Part shown: positions 8,030-16,933 of the stretch, one piece after another
Layout of the letters: each line of letters starts with the position of its first letter
How positions within the stretch are numbered: the stretch's first letter is position 1
Origin: Thermohalobaculum sp039184865
GTDB taxonomy: Bacteria; Pseudomonadota; Alphaproteobacteria; Rhodobacterales; Rhodobacteraceae
Assembly (NCBI GenBank): GCA_039184865.1
Contig: JBCDAV010000013.1
Location: 1-64,000, forward strand
DNA length: 64,000 nt
Direction: 5' to 3'
Notes under the pieces: generated by a model
The model's database searches: none
What the model was told of the DNA's origin: nothing
The model's input: the letters and a program-made list of their open reading frames with translations, nothing else
Made by a program: the position numbers and the translations under genes

Positions 8030-9003
8030 CAGATGCTCCAGGGTCGTGGAAGTGGGGCGCCGCGCAGGAATTCGAGCGCGGGTACAAGCGCTTTGCGCAG
8101 GCGAAATCCATCGGGTGCGGTCAAGCGTGCCGCCAGAACGCCGTCACGGATCAGGCTGGCGCCGCCGGTGTCCGCGATCTTGGATCGAAGCGGGGCGAGA
8201 TGCCGCCCGGCATCCGGCCCGCTGAACAGAACCGTTGCAAATGCGCGATGTCCGCCGAGGGTTGCGATACGGTTGGCGACGGCTTCGGCATCTCCACGCA
8301 GTCGCAGTGCGTCGGCGTAGATCAGTCGTCCCTCGCGGCGAACCCGCCAGTGGTCGGTGAGCCTGAGGTCGCGCACAGCCTCGCCCATTGCAGCGCGGCC
8401 GAGGATGAACGACTCGACCGCCAGAACCGTCGCATCGGCTGAGAGATCGATGTCGAGGCGTCGGTTGAGTGCCGCCCCGTCGTAGAGGATCGTTTCCTGG
8501 GGAAGCCAATCGACCCGCGCGTGGGCCGCAGCGGTCAGCCGGGTTTCGATCCGTCCTGTTTGGCCGGGCAGGGCGCGATAGGCGCGCTCGGCGGCCTGCG
8601 TTGTCAAAGTCAGGTGCGATCCGGTCAGTGCATCGGCAGAGTACTCGAACCGGTCCCCGCCGGTTACGCCGCCGGAGGTATTCAGCAGAACGGCGGTGAG
8701 ATCGGCCTCGAAGGTCCTCGGTAACAGCGCCTTTGCCGATCCCTTCTGATAAAGGCGGTCGAGGACCGTTTGGCCAGGAACGGACTTCGCGCCGACGCGC
8801 ACGACACCGATAGCGCGCGGAAGCGCGCGATCGTTTGTCTCCAGAGACTTTTCCAGAAGCGTCCCGTCCAAGAGGCAGAACTTTCGCTGAGTTTCTTGCG
8901 CGTGAAGATCAGCATGCGATTCTGACGGGCCGCAACCGGTTTCGACACGCGACCCCCGAAAAATCGATGATGTGTCAATTTTTTGTGCATTTAAGATGCG
9001 CAA
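8029..9003 (-). CDS. ureD: Urease accessory protein UreD, start uncertain
   Basis: UreD is the scaffold that binds the apo-urease and recruits UreF-UreG. Recognisable segments are QKGSAKALLPR, LLNTSGGVTGGDRFEY, TLTTQAAERAYRA, DWLPQETILYDGA, ESFILGRAAMGE, and the C-terminal LRKALVPALEFLRG. The open frame reaches a TTG at 9003 (324 aa), but the first 40-50 residues are unlike UreD and the DNA there is AT-rich and promoter-like. A start near 8840-8875 (TTG at 8871 or a nearby CTG) would give a more usual 270-280 residues. No ATG is available. It is the first gene of the urease operon and diverges from urtA. Confidence 0.93.
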   Translation of the reverse strand: MRILNAQKIDTSSIFRGSRVETGCGPSESHADLHAQETQRKFCLLDGTLLEKSLETNDRALPRAIGVVRVGAKSVPGQTVLDRLYQKGSAKALLPRTFEADLTAVLLNTSGGVTGGDRFEYSADALTGSHLTLTTQAAERAYRALPGQTGRIETRLTAAAHARVDWLPQETILYDGAALNRRLDIDLSADATVLAVESFILGRAAMGEAVRDLRLTDHWRVRREGRLIYADALRLRGDAEAVANRIATLGGHRAFATVLFSGPDAGRHLAPLRSKIADTGGASLIRDGVLAARLTAPDGFRLRKALVPALEFLRGAPLPRPWSI

Positions 9004-9258
9004 TAGGACAATTTATAATCAAAGATTCTTAATTGCCTAAAAAATTGCCGAATGATCTTGCTATCCGACTTCTCGAACGCATCATTTCGCTCGTTCGCCC
9101 GGGCAGGTCCAGCAACTCACAGGGCGTTCGGAGCATGCAGTGCTGGTCCGGACTCGCGTCGCGCCAGCACTGCATGAAGAGCAACACTTCGTTGCGGGGG
9201 AGAGCGAAAGGCGTGGGTGCTGGTGCCACAACCGTTCGAACCCCGGGGAGAATTATCG
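9004..9258. promoter_or_regulatory. Divergent ureD/urtA control region
   Basis: A 255-bp gap between the divergent urease and urea-transport operons. The stretch 8970-9050 is strikingly AT-rich for this genome and contains TATAAT at 9014-9019 on the plus strand with a weak TTAAGA 17 bp upstream. No convincing sigma-54 -24/-12 pair was found on either strand. The right half holds the perfect 13-bp dyad listed separately. Confidence 0.5.
9134..9176. repeat. Perfect 13-bp inverted repeat upstream of urtA
   Basis: CATGCAGTGCTGG at 9134-9146 is repeated as its exact reverse complement at 9164-9176, with a 17-bp spacer. It ends 82 bp before the urtA ATG. It could be an operator with widely spaced half-sites or an RNA hairpin in the urtA leader. 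There is no T-run after it, so a simple terminator is unlikely. Confidence 0.8.
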
Positions 9259-10539
9259 ATGCAAAGCCTCAAGAAGATAGCGTTGGGTGCGTGCCTGGCG
9301 GCGGCGACGGGCCTGCACGCGCATGCAGAGGACACCATCAAGGTCGGCATCCTGCATTCGTTGTCGGGCACGATGGCGATTTCAGAGACGACGCTGAAAG
9401 ACGCGATGCTGATGCTCATCGAAGAGCAGAACGAAAAGGGCGGGTTGCTCGGCAAGAAGCTCGAGCCGGTCGTCGTCGATCCTGCGTCTGACTGGCCGCT
9501 CTTTGCCGAGAAGGCACGCGAACTCATCGAGGTGAACAAGGTTTCGGCAGTTTTTGGCTGCTGGACGTCGGTGTCTCGCAAGTCGGTCTTGCCGGTATTC
9601 GACGAGTTGAACTCGCTCCTGTTCTACCCGCTCCAGTACGAGGGCGAGGAAAGCCAGCGCAATGTGTTCTACACCGGTGCCGCGCCGAACCAGCAGGCAA
9701 TTCCAGCAGTTGACTATCTCGCCGCCGAGGAAGGCGTCGAACGCTGGGTGCTGGCGGGCACCGACTATGTCTACCCGCGCACGACGAACAAGATCCTCGA
9801 GGCTTACCTGATCTCGAAGGGCGTCGCCAAAGAAGACATCATGATCAACTACACGCCGTTCGGTCACTCCGACTGGCAGACGATCGTGTCGGAGATCAAG
9901 ACGTTCGGCTCGGCCGGCAAGAAGACGGCCGTGGTCTCGACCATCAACGGTGACGCCAACGTGCCGTTCTACAAGGAACTGGGCAACCAGGGCGTCAAGG
10001 CCGAGGATATCCCGGTCGTCGCGTTCTCGGTCGGTGAAGAGGAACTTGCCGGTCTGGACACGGCCCCGCTCGTCGGTCACCTGGCGGCTTGGAACTACTT
10101 CATGTCCGCTGAATCCGAGGCCAACGACGAGTTCATCGAGACCTGGCACGAGTTCACCGGCGACGAAGACCGGGTGACGAACGACCCGATGGAGGCGCAC
10201 TACATCGGCTTCAACATGTGGATCAAGGCGGTGGAAGCTGCTGGCACGACCGATCCGGATGCAGTGATCGACTCGATTGTCGGCGTGTCGGTGCCGAACC
10301 TGACGGGCGGTTACTCCTCCATGATGCCGAACCACCATATCACCAAACCGGTCCTCGTCGGCGAGATCCAGGAAGACGGTCAGTTCGAAACGGTCTGGGA
10401 GACTTCTGGTTTGGTCGTCGGCGATGCGTGGTCGGACTTCCTGCCGGACTCCAAGCCGCTGATCTCGGACTGGCGCGCGCCGCTGAGCTGCGGAAACTAC
10501 AATACCGAGACCAACCAGTGCGGCGGCAAGGGCTACTGA
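9259..10539 (+). CDS. urtA: Urea ABC transporter substrate-binding protein UrtA
   Basis: A 426-residue periplasmic urea-binding protein of the FmdD/amide-urea family. The N-terminus (LKKIALGACLAAATGLHAHA) is a cleavable signal peptide, and the mature part begins EDTIKVGILHSLSGTMAISE, the family hallmark. Other conserved parts are FGCWTSVSRKSVLPVFDE, FYPLQYEGEESQRN and WNYFMS. The ATG has GGGGAG 8 bases upstream. It heads urtABCDE and would be the most highly expressed transporter gene. Confidence 0.97.
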   Translation: MQSLKKIALGACLAAATGLHAHAEDTIKVGILHSLSGTMAISETTLKDAMLMLIEEQNEKGGLLGKKLEPVVVDPASDWPLFAEKARELIEVNKVSAVFGCWTSVSRKSVLPVFDELNSLLFYPLQYEGEESQRNVFYTGAAPNQQAIPAVDYLAAEEGVERWVLAGTDYVYPRTTNKILEAYLISKGVAKEDIMINYTPFGHSDWQTIVSEIKTFGSAGKKTAVVSTINGDANVPFYKELGNQGVKAEDIPVVAFSVGEEELAGLDTAPLVGHLAAWNYFMSAESEANDEFIETWHEFTGDEDRVTNDPMEAHYIGFNMWIKAVEAAGTTDPDAVIDSIVGVSVPNLTGGYSSMMPNHHITKPVLVGEIQEDGQFETVWETSGLVVGDAWSDFLPDSKPLISDWRAPLSCGNYNTETNQCGGKGY

Positions 10540-10634
10540 GCCGCGCTTGAGCGACAGGCAGGGTGGGGATGATCTCCGCCCTGCACCCTGCAAGGCGCCA
10601 CAAGAGCGCCAATGAAGACGGACCGGGGACGCTG

Positions 10635-12233
10635 ATGCTTCTGCGCCTGCTGACACTTCTTTTCCTGGCGATTGCGCTCCCTGCCCAGGCAGCGTCGCTT
10701 GAGGAACTGATCGCAGAGTTGCCCAAGGGAAAATTCAAGGAACGCACAGCCATTGTCGAGCAGATCGCTGCCACCGGCGATCCCCGCGCTGTCGCAATCC
10801 TCGAGTCCCTGTCTGCCGGCGACCTGATGCAGCTCAAGAAGGGCGACAAGTCGGTCATTCGGGTCGAGAAGGCGGGCAAGGGCTTCAATACCTTCGATCC
10901 CCTGACGGGCGAGGCGAAGGGCGAGATCAAGAAGCGCGGCGCCCGGAAGATCAAGGTCAACAACAAGCTTCGCCGCGCGATCGCGGCGGCAATCGGCACG
11001 ATGACGCTGATGTCGCCTGATCGCGAGAGGCGGCTCGAAGCGGCGGCGTCGATCTTCAAGACCGGAGATCCGGCACAGCTCGCGGCTTTGGATACGGCGC
11101 TGGATGCCGAAACCGACCAGGACGTGCGGACGGCTTTCGAGGAGGCCCGCGCGTCGGCGACCCTGAACGCCGACGTCGCTGATGACGTGAAGCTGGCAGC
11201 TATCGCCGTGATCGGCGCGCGTTCGGATGATGCGGCGGTTTCGATCCTCTCGAGCGTGGCATCGGCGGACAACGCGATTCTGATCGATGCAGCGCGTGCG
11301 GCGCTGGACCGGATCGAGGGTGAACGCGCCGCCTGGGATATGGCTCAAAACGTCTGGTACGGCCTGTCGCTCGGCTCGGTTCTGATGCTGGCTGCAATCG
11401 GTCTGGCAATCAGTTTCGGCGTGATGGGCGTAATCAACATGGCGCACGGCGAACTGGTCATGCTGGGCGCTTACACGACGTTTTTCGTGCAAGAGATTAT
11501 CCGAGGCTCGGCGCCGTGGCTGTTCGAGTATTCGCTGCTGATCGCGGCACCGCTGGCATTTCTGGTCGCGGGATCTGTCGGCGTCGGCATCGAGCGCGGG
11601 GTCTGCCGGTATCTATACGGCCGTCCGCTCGAAACGCTTCTGGCGACCTGGGGCGTCAGCCTGATCCTGCAGCAGACTGTCCGGACGATTTTCGGGCCGA
11701 CCAACAAGGAAGTCGGCAATCCAGACTGGATGTCCGGGGCGTTCGAGCTCGGCCAGATGACGATCACCTACAATCGGCTCTGGATCCTGATCTTCGCGCT
11801 TGTCGTCTTTGCGATGCTGCTGCTGGTCCTGAAGAAGACTCCGATGGGCCTGCAGATGCGCGCAGTGACGCAGAACCGGCGCATGGCCGAGGCGATGGGC
11901 ATCCGTTCCGGCTGGGTCGATGCCATGACCTTCGGGCTGGGTGCGGGTGTCGCCGGACTGGCCGGGGTCGCGCTCAGCCAGATCGACAATGTCTCACCGA
12001 ACCTCGGGCAGAGCTACATTGTCGACAGTTTCATGGTGGTGGTCTTTGGTGGCGTCGGCAATCTTTGGGGCGCGCTTGCCGGGGCCTTCACACTGGGGAT
12101 CGTCAACAAGTTTCTTGAGCCTTACGCCGGTGCGGTGCTCGGCAAAGTGCTGGTTCTCGTCTTCATCATCCTGTTCATCCAGCGCCGCCCGCGCGGTCTG
12201 TTCGCCCTGAAGGGGCGGGCGGTCGAGAACTGA
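10635..12233 (+). CDS. urtB: Urea ABC transporter permease UrtB
   Basis: A 532-residue LIV-family permease. It has a signal-like first helix (MLLRLLTLLFLAIALPAQA), then a soluble HEAT-like region of about 215 residues characteristic of UrtB, then the membrane domain starting near residue 235 (WYGLSLGSVLMLAAIGLAIS, GVINMAHGELVMLGAY). The EAA-like loop MAEAMGIRSGWVDAMTFGLG near residue 415 contacts the ATPase. The ATG chosen precedes the signal sequence, 95 bp after urtA. Confidence 0.97.
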   Translation: MLLRLLTLLFLAIALPAQAASLEELIAELPKGKFKERTAIVEQIAATGDPRAVAILESLSAGDLMQLKKGDKSVIRVEKAGKGFNTFDPLTGEAKGEIKKRGARKIKVNNKLRRAIAAAIGTMTLMSPDRERRLEAAASIFKTGDPAQLAALDTALDAETDQDVRTAFEEARASATLNADVADDVKLAAIAVIGARSDDAAVSILSSVASADNAILIDAARAALDRIEGERAAWDMAQNVWYGLSLGSVLMLAAIGLAISFGVMGVINMAHGELVMLGAYTTFFVQEIIRGSAPWLFEYSLLIAAPLAFLVAGSVGVGIERGVCRYLYGRPLETLLATWGVSLILQQTVRTIFGPTNKEVGNPDWMSGAFELGQMTITYNRLWILIFALVVFAMLLLVLKKTPMGLQMRAVTQNRRMAEAMGIRSGWVDAMTFGLGAGVAGLAGVALSQIDNVSPNLGQSYIVDSFMVVVFGGVGNLWGALAGAFTLGIVNKFLEPYAGAVLGKVLVLVFIILFIQRRPRGLFALKGRAVEN

Positions 12234-12237
12234 CGCG

Positions 12238-13365
12238 ATGTTGAGATCCGCACTCGACCTGCGAACGCAGCTTTTCCTGCTGTTCCTGGCTTTGATTTCG
12301 GTCGCGGTGCCGGCGGCGAACCTCTGGGCCGAGCAGGGATCGACATTCTATCTGCCGTCTTTCGCCGTCGCGCTGTTCGGCAAGTATCTGACCTACGCGC
12401 TGCTCGCACTCAGCGTAGACCTGATCTGGGGCTACGCCGGGATCCTGTCGCTCGGGCATGGGGCGTTCTTCGCGCTCGGCGGATATGCGATGGGCATGCA
12501 TCTGATGCGCGAGATCGGACCACGCGGTGTCTACGGCGACCCTGTGCTTCCGGACTTCATGGTTTTCCTGAACTGGCAGGAACTGCCTTGGTTCTGGTAC
12601 GGGTTCGACCAGTTCTGGTTTGCCTGCCTGATGGTCCTGCTGGTGCCAGGGACGCTCGCTTTCGTCTTCGGCTGGTTGGCGTTCCGGTCGCGCGTGACCG
12701 GCGTCTATCTCTCGATCATCACCCAGGCGATGACCTACGCATTGCTCCTAGCGTTCTTCCGCAATGACATGGGCTTTGGTGGCAACAATGGCCTGACCGA
12801 TTTCAAGGATGTCCTCGGCTTCGATCTGCGCTCAGATGAGACGCGCGCTGGGCTATTCATCGCCTCAGCCATCGCCTTGGGAATCGGATACGTAATCTGC
12901 CGCATAGTTGTGACCTCGCGCGCCGGAAAGGTGCTGGTCAGCGTCCGCGATGCCGAGAGCCGCGCGCGGTTCCTCGGCTACCGCGTCGAGGGCTACAAAC
13001 TGTTCGTGTTCACGCTTTCGGCCATGCTGGCGGGCGTTGCGGGTGCACTCTATGTGCCGCAGGTCGGTATCATCAATCCCGGTGAGTTCAGCCCTGCGAA
13101 CAGCATCGAGATCGTTATCTGGGTGGCCGTCGGCGGGCGCGGCCTTTTGCTCGGTGCGGTGATCGGGGCCGTTCTGGTCAATGGAGCGAAGACGTTGCTC
13201 ACCGGCTGGTTTCCCGAGATATGGATCTTCGTGCTCGGGGCGATGTTCGTGATCGTCACGCTGTTCCTGCCGAAGGGGGTGCTGGGCGCGCTCGATCTTC
13301 TTGGGCGCCGACGGTCAGTCGAAACCGACGCGCCTCCAACGGCTAAAGCACATCCAGCGGAGTAG
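12238..13365 (+). CDS. urtC: Urea ABC transporter permease UrtC
   Basis: A 375-residue second permease, LivM-like, with about ten hydrophobic segments. Conserved parts are GYAGILSLGHGAFFALGGYAMG near residue 65-85, YLSIITQAMTYALLLAFFRND, GFGGNNGLTDF, and the cytoplasmic loop SVRDAESRARFLGYRVEGYK. It starts 4 bp after urtB and ends 4 bp before urtD. Confidence 0.97.
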   Translation: MLRSALDLRTQLFLLFLALISVAVPAANLWAEQGSTFYLPSFAVALFGKYLTYALLALSVDLIWGYAGILSLGHGAFFALGGYAMGMHLMREIGPRGVYGDPVLPDFMVFLNWQELPWFWYGFDQFWFACLMVLLVPGTLAFVFGWLAFRSRVTGVYLSIITQAMTYALLLAFFRNDMGFGGNNGLTDFKDVLGFDLRSDETRAGLFIASAIALGIGYVICRIVVTSRAGKVLVSVRDAESRARFLGYRVEGYKLFVFTLSAMLAGVAGALYVPQVGIINPGEFSPANSIEIVIWVAVGGRGLLLGAVIGAVLVNGAKTLLTGWFPEIWIFVLGAMFVIVTLFLPKGVLGALDLLGRRRSVETDAPPTAKAHPAE

Positions 13366-13369
13366 CACG

Positions 13370-14122
13370 ATGTCCGACCTCGCCAGGAACTCCATGCTCT
13401 ACCTCGACGGTGTCGCCGTCGCGTTCGACGGGTTCAAGGCGATCAACGGCCTTTCGCTGACGCTGGCGAAGGGCGAGATGCGCGCGATCATCGGGCCGAA
13501 CGGCGCGGGCAAGACCACGATGATGGACATCATCACCGGCAAGACGCGGCCGGATTCGGGCGACGTGATCTTCGATGAATCTATCGATCTGACGCGCCAC
13601 GACGAAGCGGACATCGCGCGCATGGGCATCGGACGAAAGTTTCAGAAACCGACGGTGTTCGAAACCCACACTGTTGCCGATAACCTTTTGCTGTCACTGG
13701 CGGGAAAGCGCAGCGTGCTCGAAACACTGTTTGCGCGCCCGGAACTGCGTGAGGCCGCCCGGATCGAAGAACTTCTTCAGATTATCCGGCTGACGGAGCG
13801 GCGTGACGATCTGGCGGCAGACCTCAGCCATGGCCAGAAACAATGGCTGGAGATCGGCATGCTGCTGGCGCAGGACCCCAAGGTGTTGCTGGTCGATGAG
13901 CCGGCTGCGGGCATGACCGATGCTGAGACCATGCAGACGGCCGAGCTGCTCGAGGAGATCGCCGGCGATCACACGGTCTTGGTCGTCGAACACGATATGG
14001 ATTTCATCAAGCACCTCGGCGTGAAGGTCACGGTGTTGCACGAGGGCTCGGTTCTGGCGGAGGGTTCGTTCGAGCAGGTCTCTAACGACAGCCGGGTGAT
14101 CGAAACCTATCTGGGGCGTTGA
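13370..14122 (+). CDS. urtD: Urea ABC transporter ATPase UrtD
   Basis: A 250-residue LivG-like ATP-binding subunit. Walker A is GPNGAGKTT, the signature motif is LSHGQKQWLEIGM, Walker B is VLLVDEPAAGMTD, and the switch His is in VVEHDMDF. The ATG at 13370 is used because the longer frame only re-reads the end of urtC. Two bases separate it from urtE. Confidence 0.97.
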   Translation: MSDLARNSMLYLDGVAVAFDGFKAINGLSLTLAKGEMRAIIGPNGAGKTTMMDIITGKTRPDSGDVIFDESIDLTRHDEADIARMGIGRKFQKPTVFETHTVADNLLLSLAGKRSVLETLFARPELREAARIEELLQIIRLTERRDDLAADLSHGQKQWLEIGMLLAQDPKVLLVDEPAAGMTDAETMQTAELLEEIAGDHTVLVVEHDMDFIKHLGVKVTVLHEGSVLAEGSFEQVSNDSRVIETYLGR

Positions 14123-14123
14123 G

Positions 14124-14819
14124 ATGCTGGCCGTGCGCGATATCGATCTGCATTACGGCGCCGCGCAGGCGCTCCGCAGTGTGTCGCTCGAGGCGAAAGT
14201 CGGCGAGGTGACATGCGTGCTCGGCCGCAACGGGGTCGGGAAAACCTCGCTCATGCGCGCGATCGTCGGACAACAGAAGATCAGCTCCGGGCAGATCGTG
14301 TGGGAGGATGACGATGTCTCGCGCGTGCGGGCGAGCGAACGTGCGCGGCGCGGTATCGCGATCGTGCCTCAAGGGCGCGAGATCTTTCCTCTTCTCACGG
14401 TGCGCGAGAACCTCGAAACAGGTTTCGCGGGTTTGCCGAAGGCGCAACGCTACGTGCCGGAGGAGGTGTTCACACTGTTCCCGGTTCTGGGCGAGATGCT
14501 GGGACGGCGCGGCGGCGATCTGTCCGGCGGACAGCAACAGCAACTCGCCATCGGGCGCGCGCTTGTGATGCGCCCGCGATTGCTGATCCTCGACGAACCG
14601 ACCGAGGGGATCCAGCCGTCGATCATCAAGGACATTGGCGATGCGATCCGCGTTCTGCGGGCGCGCGGCGACATGGCCATCGTGCTGGTCGAGCAGTATT
14701 TCGACTTCGCCTGGGACCTCGCCGATCGAGTTATGGTGCTCGACCGCGGTCAGGTGCGCCTGTCCGGCGATCGCGTTCCCGAGGACGTCGACCGCGTGCG
14801 AAGCATGGTCTCCGTCTAA
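14124..14819 (+). CDS. urtE: Urea ABC transporter ATPase UrtE
   Basis: A 231-residue LivF-like ATP-binding subunit. Walker A is GRNGVGKTS, then VPQGREIFPLLTVRENL (typical of UrtE), signature LSGGQQQQLAIGRAL and Walker B LLILDEPTEGIQPS. It closes the urt operon and converges on the cupin gene with only 19 bp between the stops. Confidence 0.97.
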   Translation: MLAVRDIDLHYGAAQALRSVSLEAKVGEVTCVLGRNGVGKTSLMRAIVGQQKISSGQIVWEDDDVSRVRASERARRGIAIVPQGREIFPLLTVRENLETGFAGLPKAQRYVPEEVFTLFPVLGEMLGRRGGDLSGGQQQQLAIGRALVMRPRLLILDEPTEGIQPSIIKDIGDAIRVLRARGDMAIVLVEQYFDFAWDLADRVMVLDRGQVRLSGDRVPEDVDRVRSMVSV

Positions 14820-14838
14820 ACGAAGCCGGAAATACCGA

Positions 14839-15255
14839 TCACTCGGCGGCGTGCTGCGCCGGTGCCTCGACGATCTTGGTTTCGAAATTTGCAGGCGACA
14901 CGATCTCGAGCACTTCGAAATCATCGGAGCAGGCGATTTCGCGGTGCTTGATCATCGGCTTTTGCAGCACGCAATCGCCCTTGCGGATCGTGCGCACGCC
15001 CTCGCCATCGTATTCAAAGGTCGCCCATCCGTTCAGCACATAGACAAGCTGGAAGTCGCATTCGTGGATATGCCATTGCTGAACGGCATCTGCCTGTTCC
15101 TTGCCGTTGTGGCGGATCACGTGAGCGACGTAGTCCCCGTTGGTGCCCTCGGTGATGCCGAGATCGCGGTATTCGAAGATCTCGCGCAAACCCGGCACCC
15201 AGCTCGCGCCGTCGGCCACGTTGTGCACGAAATCCCAGTGGCTGCGGTCTTCCAT
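14839..15255 (-). CDS. Cupin-domain protein
   Basis: A 138-residue single-domain cupin. Motif 1 is around HIRHNG/QQWHIHECDFQLVYVLNGWATFE (metal-type His in WHIHE) and motif 2 around KGDCVLQKPMIKHREIAC. Substrate and activity cannot be deduced. The ATG at 15255 is preceded by GGGAGGG and gives the natural cupin start. It diverges from hemN across 192 bp and could share its regulation. Confidence 0.8.
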   Translation of the reverse strand: MEDRSHWDFVHNVADGASWVPGLREIFEYRDLGITEGTNGDYVAHVIRHNGKEQADAVQQWHIHECDFQLVYVLNGWATFEYDGEGVRTIRKGDCVLQKPMIKHREIACSDDFEVLEIVSPANFETKIVEAPAQHAAE

Positions 15256-15371
15256 GATGCCCTCCCGGATTTTTTGGTTTGTCCCAAAGTAGCGGATCAT
15301 AGCTGGCGCGCAAACCTACCGTAAAACAGGGCCTCGGCGGCGTGCGGGATCATCGCATCCTGAATTCGAAA

Positions 15372-15385
15372 CTGATCCACATCAA
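15372..15385 (+). promoter_or_regulatory. FNR/FnrL-type box before hemN
   Basis: CTGAT-CCAC-ATCAA matches the FNR consensus TTGAT-N4-ATCAA at nine of ten defined positions. It lies 62 bp before the hemN ATG. FnrL control of oxygen-independent haem synthesis is established in Rhodobacter, so activation at low oxygen is expected. Confidence 0.75.
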
Positions 15386-15447
15386 AGACACCTGAAACGG
15401 CGGGCGTCACTCTCGATGCTCAACCGAGATCTTCGAGAGCTCTGATC

Positions 15448-16797
15448 ATGTCCGTAAGCCTCGCCGAGTATTCCCGCCGAAACGTGCCGCGATATACGAG
15501 CTATCCGACCGTCCCACATTTCTCGGACAAAATTGGCGAGGACGACTACCGGGCATGGCTGTCGGCTCTGGACCCGGCCGAACCGATCTCGATGTATCTC
15601 CACATTCCGTTTTGCCGACAGCTTTGCTGGTACTGCGGCTGCAACATGAAACTCGCGTCGCGCGACGCGCCGATCGCGCAATACGCAGCGCACCTGCTGG
15701 ATGAGATCAAGCTCTTGGATCGCGCCATGCCCGCCCGCATGACGCTTTCCCATCTCGCCATGGGAGGCGGGACTCCGACAGCGCTCCAGCCCGATTGCCT
15801 TGCCCGTTTGATCGAAGCCGTGCACGCGCGCTTCGATCTTTCGGAAGATGCGGAACTCTCGATCGAGAGCGATCCGCGGACCTTGACGCATGATATGCTC
15901 CGACGGATCGGCTCGCTCGGGTTCACGCGGGCAAGCTTTGGCGTGCAGGAGTTCGATCCCCACGTGCAGTCGGCGATCAACCGGATCCAACCGCCCAAGA
16001 TGGTGCGCGATACCGTCGAAGGGCTGCGCGCGGTCGGTGTCCGCGGCGTCAATTTCGACCTTATGTACGGTCTTCCGCACCAGAGCGTGTCGACCCTCGA
16101 AAACACTATCAGGGTCTGTTCTGAAATCCTTCCCGACCGCATCGCATTGTTCGGTTACGCACATGTGCCCTGGGTCGCCAAGAAGCAGCGTCTGATCGAA
16201 GAGACGGCCCTGCCGGGGTCAGACGAGCGCATGCGTCAGGCGGCGGCGGCGCACGACATGCTCAGCGACGCCGGGTACGTGCCAATCGGCCTCGATCACT
16301 TTGCCCTGCCGCATGACAGCATGGCGGTCGCTGCCAAGACGGACCGTCTCAGGCGTAACTTTCAGGGCTACACGACCGACCGGGCCGACACACTCGTGGG
16401 TCTCGGATCGACGTCGATCTCGCGCACCCCGCAAGGCTACACCCAGAACCTGGCTGAGACGGGTGCGTGGGCGCGGGCGGTATCCTCCGGCAGTCTGCCG
16501 GTCGCCAAGGGCATAAGGCTTTCGATCGACGATCGTCTGCGCGCGGCGGTGATCGAGGAGATCATGTGCAAAGGCACGGTCGATCTGGTGGAAATGGCTC
16601 GCACTTTCGATGCGCCGACGAATTGGTCGCGGAGCGCGTGGCCGGAACTGGCCCGCATGGCGCGCGACGGTCTCTTGATCTTCGAAGGGATGCAGGTCCG
16701 AGTCACGAATGCCGGATCGCCGCTACGCCGCGTCGTGGCGTCAGCATTCGACGAGTATCTCGGCGCGCAGAGCGCCCGTCATTCTGTCGCTGTCTAA
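15448..16797 (+). CDS. hemN: Oxygen-independent coproporphyrinogen III oxidase HemN
   Basis: A 449-residue radical-SAM enzyme converting coproporphyrinogen III to protoporphyrinogen IX without oxygen. The iron-sulfur motif CRQLCWYCGC (Cys56, Cys60, Cys63, with a fourth Cys65) is the HemN CX3CX2CXC pattern. Also seen are GGGTPTALQ, SIESDPRTL, SFGVQEFDPHVQSAINR, NFDLMYGLPHQ and HFALPHDSMA. This full set distinguishes true HemN from HemW. The FNR-type box upstream fits anaerobic induction. Confidence 0.96.
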   Translation: MSVSLAEYSRRNVPRYTSYPTVPHFSDKIGEDDYRAWLSALDPAEPISMYLHIPFCRQLCWYCGCNMKLASRDAPIAQYAAHLLDEIKLLDRAMPARMTLSHLAMGGGTPTALQPDCLARLIEAVHARFDLSEDAELSIESDPRTLTHDMLRRIGSLGFTRASFGVQEFDPHVQSAINRIQPPKMVRDTVEGLRAVGVRGVNFDLMYGLPHQSVSTLENTIRVCSEILPDRIALFGYAHVPWVAKKQRLIEETALPGSDERMRQAAAAHDMLSDAGYVPIGLDHFALPHDSMAVAAKTDRLRRNFQGYTTDRADTLVGLGSTSISRTPQGYTQNLAETGAWARAVSSGSLPVAKGIRLSIDDRLRAAVIEEIMCKGTVDLVEMARTFDAPTNWSRSAWPELARMARDGLLIFEGMQVRVTNAGSPLRRVVASAFDEYLGAQSARHSVAV

Positions 16798-16933
16798 GAT
16801 CGAACGGCACTTCATCATCGCATCGCTACCAGCGCGATAGTCCATCTCGTCCACGATCCTTTCCTTGCCCCGTCCAAATCTGTTGCGCCGCCGCTTCGAA
16901 CTGTCCGAGGATAAGGCGAACACGGAGGCAGCG

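Noticed and set aside
8986..9002. NtrC site TGCATTTAAGATGCGCA
   Set aside because: Only half of the consensus dyad is matched; too weak to call.
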